A stretch of 10,192 bases of DNA from an uncultured Bacteroidota bacterium. GTDB taxonomy: Bacteria; Bacteroidota; Bacteroidia; Bacteroidales; VadinHA17. Under the pieces are notes generated by a model. That model worked only from the letters and a program-made list of their open reading frames with translations. It did no database searches and had not been told where the DNA came from. The stretch covers positions 1-10,192 of the forward strand of contig CAIPJU010000487.1 in NCBI GenBank assembly GCA_903865465.1. The letters are read 5' to 3'. Positions 5,343 through 10,192 of this stretch are shown in pieces; the first letter of the stretch is position 1; every line of letters begins with the position of its first letter. The position numbers were made by a program, and so were the translations under genes.

Positions 5343-6533
5343 TTAATCATCAGCATCTTCTTCAGAATTATCCTCTGATTCAGGCTCATCACTCTCGTAT
5401 CCATATGTTGTTGGATTTGAACTTATATCCTTAACCCAATTGTGAACTGTAGATCTTGAAAGGCTAAGACCCTCAGAATGTAGCCTCTCTGTAATTTGAT
5501 TAAGTGATAATCCTTGTCGTTTATAGGCTATTGCTTTAACTTTAGCTTCATTATTTCCATCAGCGCTTGGCTTACCTAAGCTTTCAAATGCAACACGTTG
5601 GTTAAGGTTTGTGAAACGCATATTTTCATCAAATTGGAGAACATAACTTTTATCTTTAAATTCAGATGGCAAATAATTTCCTTTAACGATGCACAAATGG
5701 CGAATTTGCTTATTAGAGAAGTCTTTGCGTAGTTCAATTACTAAGCGCATTTTTGCTTCAAAGCCCTGACTTCCTATTAAGTTGTTCTTAGATGGGGGCA
5801 GATCTTCTGTTCTTTTCCCGGTATGATGTAAAAAAATGAATAGGGTGTTATATTTCACACTGAGATTAGAAAACTTAGTTAAAAAGCTTCTCACCTTATT
5901 GGTTTGGTTCATATCTCCTTCAAATAAATCAGAAAAGGCATCGATAATTATACAATCAATAGAGAATTTTCTTAAAGTACTTTCAATCTTTTTAAGAATG
6001 TTCGATGTTTCAAATATGAATTTTAATTTTCTGGACTTTTCTTCAGGAATGACTTCAGGATTCTGTTTAAATAATAAAAATTCCATATTTGTTTCATCAT
6101 CTTCAGTGCTAACATATATTACCCTGTTGTAGCGCGCATTTATTTTAAAACCTAAAAAATCTGCATCTCCCAGTATGATTGAAGTTGCAAGTTGGCGCAA
6201 AAAGCTGCTTTTCCCAGTATCAGAACTTCCAGCAACTGTTACAACTCCCGATTGTTGAAATAGTGATTCAACCAAATATGGTATTGAAGATCTTTTGTTA
6301 TTTAAAAGTTTGCTTGCAGGTACAAGAAATTTCAGTATTTCAGCGATTTCTGGATCAATTGTGGTAGTTGTAGTGGATGTATTATCACTATCTGCTTGAG
6401 CTGAGGCTTCAGAATTCAAATTTGAATTTTCCTCCTGCTGCTTAACTGCATTCTCCTCAGTCATGATGCGAGATTTTCTTCTCCTTTTTGTATTAGTACC
6501 TTCTGCTGCTGAATTGAATTTACTTTCGCTCAT
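5343..6533 (-). CDS. RepA-like RecA-fold ATPase with C-terminal helix-turn-helix
   Basis: This 396-residue protein belongs to the AAA_25/RepA group of hexameric-helicase-like ATPases. Residues 1-60 are a basic then Ser/Thr/Glu-rich linker. The RecA core follows: Walker A GSSDTGKS (102-109), the STEDDE strand end (142-147), Walker B CIIID (194-198) and the sensor-like LHHTGK (235-240), which is a RepA hallmark. Residues about 335-370 form a helix-turn-helix resembling those of resolvases and transposases, and the last 20 residues are strongly acidic. RepA-type proteins load on or unwind origin DNA of plasmids and integrative elements. Here the added HTH suggests direct recognition of a DNA site. 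The start overlaps the stop of the upstream HTH gene by four bases (ATGA), and a strong Shine-Dalgarno sequence AAAGGAGGA (6541-6549) sits seven bases before it. The palindromes downstream are possible targets. Confidence 0.85.
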   Translation of the reverse strand: MSESKFNSAAEGTNTKRRRKSRIMTEENAVKQQEENSNLNSEASAQADSDNTSTTTTTIDPEIAEILKFLVPASKLLNNKRSSIPYLVESLFQQSGVVTVAGSSDTGKSSFLRQLATSIILGDADFLGFKINARYNRVIYVSTEDDETNMEFLLFKQNPEVIPEEKSRKLKFIFETSNILKKIESTLRKFSIDCIIIDAFSDLFEGDMNQTNKVRSFLTKFSNLSVKYNTLFIFLHHTGKRTEDLPPSKNNLIGSQGFEAKMRLVIELRKDFSNKQIRHLCIVKGNYLPSEFKDKSYVLQFDENMRFTNLNQRVAFESLGKPSADGNNEAKVKAIAYKRQGLSLNQITERLHSEGLSLSRSTVHNWVKDISSNPTTYGYESDEPESEDNSEEDADD

Positions 6534-6829
6534 GACCTGCTCCTCCTTTGGTTAAGTTTAAAATTTGAAGCATTCTCACGAATTTCATCAACAGTTGCTT
6601 GACGGTTTGAAAGCATCCATGCTTCCAAGTCTTCTCTTAGGAAATAGATCAACTTTCCACTCGGTTTGTAGAATGGAATACTGTTTGTACTTGTTCTCTT
6701 GTACAGATCAGATTTAGAGATGTTTAATAACTCGCTGGCTTCCTCCAAGGTTAGAATTTTCTTTTGAAGTACTACCTGCTGTTCCATCAGGTGATGGATT
6801 TCACTTAATTTTTCTAATAAATTAGACAT
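6530..6829 (-). CDS. Excisionase-like winged helix-turn-helix protein (HTH_17)
   Basis: This 99-residue protein has a short coiled-coil-like N-terminus (1-25) followed by a MerR-type winged helix domain. The domain runs from LTLEEASELLNIS (27-39) through the wing IPFYKPSGKLIYF (51-63) to DLEAWM (67-72). The family (HTH_17) contains excisionases and recombination directionality factors, as well as small regulators of Bacteroidota elements. Its position between the integrase operon and repA is the usual one. It is translationally coupled to repA through an ATGA overlap. A perfect 16-bp palindrome lies 30 bases before its start. I infer either autoregulation of this operon or a role in excision, and the sequence cannot separate the two. 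Confidence 0.82.
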   Translation of the reverse strand: MSNLLEKLSEIHHLMEQQVVLQKKILTLEEASELLNISKSDLYKRTSTNSIPFYKPSGKLIYFLREDLEAWMLSNRQATVDEIRENASNFKLNQRRSRS

Positions 6830-6971
6830 AACTTAATTTTTAAAGAAATAAATAAATTATGTCACCGGTGACATTTAATTCTTGATATCACTGGCAAATT
6901 AAGGAGGTAACCTATTGGAGAGCAATAGGTGGAGATGGGTAAGTTATGGTAAGTTATGGTAGAATAACTAT
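6830..6971. promoter_or_regulatory. Control region of the HTH-repA operon
   Basis: From right to left this short region has a tandem direct repeat AAGTTATGGT twice (6941-6960), a perfect hairpin CCTATTG-GAGAG-CAATAGG (6911-6929), and a perfect 16-bp palindrome ATGTCACCGGTGACAT (6859-6874). The hairpin lies 43 bases past the stop of the 314-residue gene but is not followed by a T-tract in that direction, so I do not call it a terminator. The palindrome has the size and symmetry of a dimeric repressor operator. Confidence 0.65.
6859..6874. promoter_or_regulatory. 16-bp perfect palindrome, likely operator
   Basis: ATGTCACCGGTGACAT is fully self-complementary and is far more G+C-rich than its surroundings. 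It lies 30 bases upstream of the HTH gene start. A regulator dimer bound here could block transcription of the HTH-repA operon. The binding protein is unknown and could be the HTH protein itself or a repressor encoded elsewhere. Confidence 0.65.
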
Positions 6972-7916
6972 TTATTTGTTTTTGTTCATTTGTCTAAGCT
7001 TATTTTCCTTGAATAATGGTGGTAAGTATCCAGGAAGGATGCTCGGAGGGACTGAAATTTTTGTCTTAAATGGATCAAATGACCAACGAGCAAACTCAGA
7101 AATATTGTCCAGTAGAAATTGAAGAAAGTAATCTTTGTTTTCACCCACAAAAGGGAGAACAAGATAAAAAGTGTATCTCAATACTCCAACAGGAACATGA
7201 ATATGTAATTTGGTTGTGAAATTTGGAACTTCATCATTGTTTATTATTTTCTCAATGGCCATCCTGAGGCTATCATAATCTTTCTCCGGCATAATTATTT
7301 GACCGTGATCATTTTTCCCTTTTAAGTAGTTGATGATTTCACTGATTGGATCATAATTGATTTCAGATGCTTTTGATCCGGGAGCACCTAATATGTCATT
7401 TGAATCAATTGTGCTTATAAATTTTGTCCCCAAAAATAAATTCACGAATTCTTCAAGAGTTTTTAACTGATCCATACAAAAAGGAAAATCCTTAAAAATA
7501 TCAGTACAATTTCTAAATAATTCATTGATTAAATCTTGTTGAAATATAAGGAATGTTGAGATATCATTAAATTTGCTCAAATAGCTATTACAAGCTTTTC
7601 TTATAAAGTGTCTTGAATTATCAACTTCTGACTTTAATAATCTTTCAACTGTGCCAGAAAAGCTTTCAGTTAGCGTAAAATCTTGTCTCAAATCCTCGTT
7701 AGTATTCCCATATTCATCAATTGCATAATTATATGCTTGTGTATGAATAACACAATCGCCATCAAAAACAAAAACTTTTACGGAGGAAGGATTACTAATC
7801 TCTTGTCTAATACACGAATCTTTGAATTCCTCAAAATGTCGGTAGATAAGTTTTTGAAGGAAATAATCCTCGAAAAATCCAATCGGTTCTTTAATAGAAG
7901 ATTTGTAAAAATTCAT
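6972..7916 (-). CDS. Unrecognised 314-residue protein
   Basis: I do not recognise this protein. It is AT-rich in codon use and carries many Asn, Asp, Phe and Ile residues. It has no signal peptide and no clear transmembrane segment, though residues about 245-275 are hydrophobic (around PVGVLRYTFYLVLPF). I see no P-loop, nuclease, protease or helix-turn-helix motif. A segment VKVFVFDGDCVIHTQAY (about 47-62) might be a beta hairpin. The C-terminus is Pro-rich then basic. The gene begins eight bases after the integrase stop, so it is almost surely cotranscribed with the integrase. This place next to the integrase is where small accessory cargo is often carried, so a defence, immunity or recombination-accessory role is possible but not supported by any motif. 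The frame is intact. Confidence 0.75.
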   Translation of the reverse strand: MNFYKSSIKEPIGFFEDYFLQKLIYRHFEEFKDSCIRQEISNPSSVKVFVFDGDCVIHTQAYNYAIDEYGNTNEDLRQDFTLTESFSGTVERLLKSEVDNSRHFIRKACNSYLSKFNDISTFLIFQQDLINELFRNCTDIFKDFPFCMDQLKTLEEFVNLFLGTKFISTIDSNDILGAPGSKASEINYDPISEIINYLKGKNDHGQIIMPEKDYDSLRMAIEKIINNDEVPNFTTKLHIHVPVGVLRYTFYLVLPFVGENKDYFLQFLLDNISEFARWSFDPFKTKISVPPSILPGYLPPLFKENKLRQMNKNK

Positions 7917-7924
7917 AATTTACA

Positions 7925-9226
7925 TTATTTAAAGTCCAACAGCTTTTTTCTCGAAGGCTTCTTTTGCACCGGCTTCTTTACGGCTTTAAAATCAATTAGC
8001 CTTTTTGCCATGTCATCCCGTTGCTGATCTTCAAAACTGTCCAAGTAAGATGATGTTACTTTGATACTTGAATGTCCCAATTGTTCAGAAATAAACTCAA
8101 TTGAAGCACCTGAATTTTTTAAAATAGTTGAATATGTGTGCCGAGCCCAATAACTTGTAATTCTGTCACTTAAACCAAGTTTGGGAGCTATTTGGTTAAT
8201 ATACTTATTGGTATTCTTTATTAATTGCTTCACCCGATTCAATTTCTCTGTTTCAGAAATTCCTTCATCAAAAATAGGGAAGATATAATCATCAGGACTT
8301 ACCATCTTATTTCCAAACTGATCAATAATATCTTGAACCTCCGTTAACAGAGTTATCACAATCTCCTTTTTATCGTGTGTGGTGTCTTTTGTTTTCTGTC
8401 TTATAAACTTGATCTTATTCCCCTTAATATTCTTAAACTTTAAATTTGCAATATCTACCAAATTCATACCGTTGCACAAATAGCTGAAAATCCAGAAAGA
8501 TTTTGCTTTTGCCTCTTGAGGACTCTCAGGTTGATAATTAAATATTTTTTCAAGCTCTGAAAGCTTTAGTGCTTTTTTTGTATTACCACCAAAAGGAATT
8601 TTGTACTTCTCCTTTCCACTTCCGAAAGGATACTTAGCTTGACTGATTACACCTTTTTCAATTGCCCTGTTTAAAATGTGCCTAAGATTTCTCAAATAGA
8701 ACCCAACTGTTGTATACGAATTATCCTTTTCTATCATCCAGTTCTCATAACTTTTCAAATATTTTGGAGTAACTCTTTGTAATGAAAACTTAGGATCTAA
8801 TTCTATTATCGATTTTTTTGTGGCCCGATAAGAAATTGCTGTGTGTAACTTTTGTTCTTCATCCAGTTCCTCAATTTTAGCATCAAAAAAAGATTGAATC
8901 GTATTGCCCTTATCTTTTTTTGAATTGAAGACTTTCTCAAATTCATCAAATGAAAATTCATCCATGAAATTGTCAATAACATCAATCGCTTTGGCTTCAA
9001 TAGAATCAAAATCTCTTTTCAAATCTTTGTATGTCCCCCTTGGTTTTGGGGCAAATATTTTTTTGAATTCAGTTGGAGTAAAAGACTTTTTACTAATGGT
9101 ATAATACTTCTGAATTCTGTCATAGGTTATCCTTAATTTTACCGGGTGAGTATCATCTTTTTTTGTAACCCTAGTTTCTAAAACAACAGCAGTTGTCACC
9201 TCTGGTTTTTTTCTTGTCAATTCCAT
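7925..9226 (-). CDS. int: Tyrosine recombinase (integrase), IntDOT-like
   Basis: This 433-residue integrase has an N-terminal arm-type DNA-binding domain (about 8-62), a SAM-like core-binding domain (about 105-200) and a C-terminal catalytic domain (about 218-410), with a basic tail. Visible catalytic residues are Arg362-His363 in the SYWARHT block, His385 in LGHSS and the nucleophile Tyr394 in SYLDSF, with a beta-hairpin Lys around 278-280. The first Arg of the usual set is replaced (GMNLVD, Asn255), and the His of HxxR is Tyr359. IntDOT of CTnDOT is known to lack the first Arg, so this fits a natural subfamily rather than an inactive enzyme. I chose MELTRKK as the start. A Met ten codons upstream would encode a repeat-derived leader that overlaps the promoter-like element. 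The gene reads away from the tRNA-derived junction about 150 bases upstream. Confidence 0.93.
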   Translation of the reverse strand: MELTRKKPEVTTAVVLETRVTKKDDTHPVKLRITYDRIQKYYTISKKSFTPTEFKKIFAPKPRGTYKDLKRDFDSIEAKAIDVIDNFMDEFSFDEFEKVFNSKKDKGNTIQSFFDAKIEELDEEQKLHTAISYRATKKSIIELDPKFSLQRVTPKYLKSYENWMIEKDNSYTTVGFYLRNLRHILNRAIEKGVISQAKYPFGSGKEKYKIPFGGNTKKALKLSELEKIFNYQPESPQEAKAKSFWIFSYLCNGMNLVDIANLKFKNIKGNKIKFIRQKTKDTTHDKKEIVITLLTEVQDIIDQFGNKMVSPDDYIFPIFDEGISETEKLNRVKQLIKNTNKYINQIAPKLGLSDRITSYWARHTYSTILKNSGASIEFISEQLGHSSIKVTSSYLDSFEDQQRDDMAKRLIDFKAVKKPVQKKPSRKKLLDFK

Positions 9227-9380
9227 ATTCAGATTTTTATACATACAATTGTACATACAAATCTAATTAAAAAAAAATAACATAAGTTATAAAAGGAAAA
9301 TAAAAGAATTTATATGTTTAAATATCAATTACATATAAAACCAAAAGAAATCATAAATGACCATTGGAAAGTCAAAAATA
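9227..9380 (-). promoter_or_regulatory. Integrase leader with promoter element and direct repeats
   Basis: On the minus strand TAGATTTG (9258-9265) fits the Bacteroidota -7 element TAnnTTTG, 31 bases before the chosen integrase start. The upstream TTTG-type element is not clear. Directly beside it the 9-mer TACATACAA occurs twice (9240-9248 and 9252-9260), with the palindrome TACAATTGTA between and overlapping. These could be operator or arm-type integrase sites. The rest, to 9380, is very AT-rich. Confidence 0.45.
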
Positions 9381-9426
9381 TTGACTGGCAGTCAAAAGGT
9401 CATCGGTTCGATTCCGATATTCTCCA
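9381..9426 (+). other. tRNA 3' half at the attachment junction, probably tRNA-Ala(GGC)
   Basis: The segment reads as the 3' half of a tRNA. The anticodon loop is CTGGCAG (9385-9391) with anticodon GGC and four of the five stem pairs. The variable loop is AGGTC (9397-9401). The T-arm is a perfect ATCGG/CCGAT stem around TTCGATT (9402-9418). The acceptor strand ATTCTCC ends in discriminator A (9419-9426). No matching 5' half (GGAGAAT and a D-arm) lies upstream, where the sequence is AT-rich integrase leader. An orphan tRNA 3' half next to an integrase is the standard product of integration into a tRNA gene, so the crossover probably lies in or near the anticodon arm. The identity as tRNA-Ala rests on the anticodon alone. 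Confidence 0.7.
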
Positions 9427-9437
9427 CTGAAAATCAA

Positions 9438-9471
9438 AGAGTTGCAAAGGATATTTTGCAGCTCTTTTTTT
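9438..9471 (+). terminator. tRNA terminator, copy 1
   Basis: AGAGTTGCAAA (9438-9448) pairs with TTTGCAGCTCT (9455-9465) over 11 positions, with one G-T pair, and seven T residues follow. It is a typical intrinsic terminator behind the tRNA 3' end and should be native host sequence. Confidence 0.85.
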
Positions 9472-9519
9472 GTTCACCAATTTGCTCTGGGTGCTCGAGC
9501 GTCCCGACCTTGCGTCGGG

Positions 9520-9550
9520 AAGGTCATCGGTTCGATTCCAATATTATCCG
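9520..9550 (+). pseudogene. Second, decayed tRNA 3' end
   Basis: This segment matches 9396-9426 at 28 of 31 positions, exactly 124 bases downstream. The changes damage it: the T-stem becomes ATCGG/CCAAT, with one broken pair, and the acceptor strand becomes ATTATCC. In place of the anticodon arm there is a seven-pair hairpin TCCCGAC-CTTGC-GTCGGGA (9502-9520). A GCTC/GAGC pair (9484-9487 and 9497-9500) with a nine-base loop sits where a D-arm would be, but the 5' acceptor does not pair. It is best read as a tRNA remnant, perhaps a scar of an older integration. Confidence 0.6.
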
Positions 9551-9561
9551 CTTATAATCAA

Positions 9562-9592
9562 AGAGTTACAACGCATATTGTGACTCTTTTTT
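9562..9592 (+). terminator. tRNA terminator, copy 2
   Basis: AGAGTTACAA (9562-9571) pairs with TTGTGACTCT (9578-9587) with one wobble, and a run of T residues follows. It occupies the same place relative to the decayed tRNA end as copy 1 does to the first, so tRNA end and terminator were duplicated as a unit. Confidence 0.8.
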
Positions 9593-9646
9593 ATTTTGAG
9601 GAGTGCCCATTTTGAGTGCCCTTGAGCGAAATGAAGCAACTTGAGA

Positions 9647-10074
9647 TTACATATCGTCAATAGAAAAACCTTGGTATTCAAATATATATCCTTCCAGTTG
9701 ACTTATCAAAGACTTTCCCTTTTCCTGCAACAAAGGTATGCTGACATTTTCTTTCTTACGTTTAACCTCTGCAACCAATACGGTCTTTTCCAAATCATTG
9801 ACGGCTACAATGTCAATTTCATTTTGATTCCCCTTCTCCCAATAAGTTCCTATTGCCGAGTAAAGGTGTTGAGTTGCAAACTTCTCAGTAAAATATCTTT
9901 CCAAAATCTTCCCTGAGTAGGTTGGATAATCCCGCTCAACAATAGTTCTGAGGTATTCAAAATTTCCAATTTCTACGGCACTTTGGTATTTGTAAATAAA
10001 GCGAAACCAGAAATTGAGAAAATTATCCACAATTGCATATTTTATATTACGTCCCCCAGGTTTGGAAAACATAG
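9647..10074 (-). pseudogene. C-terminal remnant of an AAA ATPase with DUF234 nuclease domain
   Basis: About 142 codons survive, from MFSKPGGRN to the natural end at SIDDM. They match the C-terminal part of the AAA ATPase/DUF234 family: the KYAIVDNFLNFWFRF block, SAVEIGNFEYL, a YPTYSG block, then IGTYWEKG. A PD-(D/E)xK-type nuclease core follows, with EID (Asp121 in the open frame) and the AEVK block (Glu136 and Lys138). Intact members are roughly three times longer and begin with a P-loop ATPase domain, which is absent here. Upstream of the conserved block the frame runs into IS-like repeats, so the first 34 codons of the open frame (MVVNLHRQK onward) are not native. The gene is therefore broken and the product probably inactive. 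It lies outside the element, in the host flank. Confidence 0.75.
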
Positions 10075-10192
10075 TGCAAACTTCGGTCAATCTGACCACC
10101 TTCTGCCGATTTAAATTGACCATGTGTTGCTGATTCAAATTGACCACCTTCTGCCGGTGCAAATTGACCACCATGGTTACCCTCCAAAAACA
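10075..10192. mobile_element. Terminus of an IS21-like insertion sequence (partial)
   Basis: Starting at TGCAAACTTCGG, the sequence holds four copies of a unit beginning TGACCA, at 10093, 10117, 10141 and 10165, which is an exact 24-bp period. Units one and three share TGACCACCTTCTGCCG. Multiple short terminal repeats and a TG...CA end are known features of IS21-family elements, and the motif resembles IS21-type ends I associate with Bacteroidota. The boundary at 10074/10075 is inferred because the ATPase homology stops there: the leftover CTATG fits a family Pro-Met codon pair. The transposase genes would be to the right, outside the window. Confidence 0.5.

Noticed and set aside
5219..5404. 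61-codon minus-strand open frame over the 5276-5324 palindrome
   Set aside because: It overlaps the repA end in another frame, runs through the hairpin, and its peptide has no protein-like pattern.
6901..6950. Perfect plus-strand Shine-Dalgarno AAGGAGGT followed by an ATG
   Set aside because: The ATG at 6935 opens only five codons before a stop, and the spacing is too long. All neighbouring genes are on the minus strand.
9227..9256. Upstream Met of the integrase frame (MYNCMYKNLN extension)
   Set aside because: These ten codons come from the TACATACAA direct repeats, and the extended start overlaps the TAnnTTTG-like element. The protein resembles its family from MELTRKK onward.
9381..9426. 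A complete functional tRNA gene
   Set aside because: No D-arm or 5' acceptor strand complementary to ATTCTCC is present upstream, so only the 3' half is supported.
9357..9557. Plus-strand open frame across the tRNA 3' ends
   Set aside because: It only translates the duplicated tRNA and terminator sequence. The apparent peptide repeat reflects the DNA repeat.
9601..9635. Direct repeat of TTTTGAG...GTGCCC
   Set aside because: It is short and partly A/T-run driven, with no linked feature, so chance is an adequate explanation.
10093..10192. The 24-bp-period repeats as a CRISPR array
   Set aside because: The units are contiguous and partly degenerate, with no unique spacers, and they coincide with a break in gene homology typical of an IS end.

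Overview
The window looks like one end of an integrated mobile element from a member of the Bacteroidota, followed by about 0.8 kb of host flank. The evidence is the low G+C content, the IntDOT-like tyrosine recombinase, a DUF3871 protein (a family I know mainly from this phylum), a TAnnTTTG-type promoter element, and AT-rich leaders with few Shine-Dalgarno sites. I cannot name a genus. All protein genes lie on the minus strand, so the text below reads right to left.

Right flank (about 9430-10192): the remnant of an AAA ATPase/DUF234 nuclease-domain gene (9647-10074) is cut by what looks like the terminus of an IS21-like insertion sequence, with four repeat units at an exact 24-bp period (10075-10192). 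Between this and the integrase are two tandem copies of a tRNA 3' end, each followed by an intrinsic terminator on the plus strand (9381-9471 and 9520-9592). The left copy fits the 3' half of a tRNA-Ala(GGC) and is the likely attachment junction. The intact tRNA would then be at the other end of the element, outside the window.

Element, integration module (6972-9226): a tyrosine recombinase and, 8 bp behind it, an unrecognised 314-residue protein. Next comes a control region with a perfect 16-bp palindrome (6859-6874), then a small excisionase-like winged-helix protein translationally coupled to a RepA-like RecA-fold ATPase (5343-6829).

Element, recombination/repair module (258-4891): a Sak4-like ATPase overlapping a DUF3871 gene; two paralogous small proteins, each in its own leader-gene-terminator cassette; and a RadC-family JAMM protein. 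No relaxase, conjugation or capsid gene is visible, so the mode of transfer cannot be read here.

The long intergenic stretches are not empty. They share two repeat families: a 10-mer TATACAGCAG present five times, including an exact 16-bp inverted pair bracketing the Sak4-DUF3871 genes; and palindromes centred on CCTTAG, two strong and one weak, around repA and before radC. These sites look like binding sites, replication or transfer sites, or terminators of the element and are the most interesting unexplained feature.
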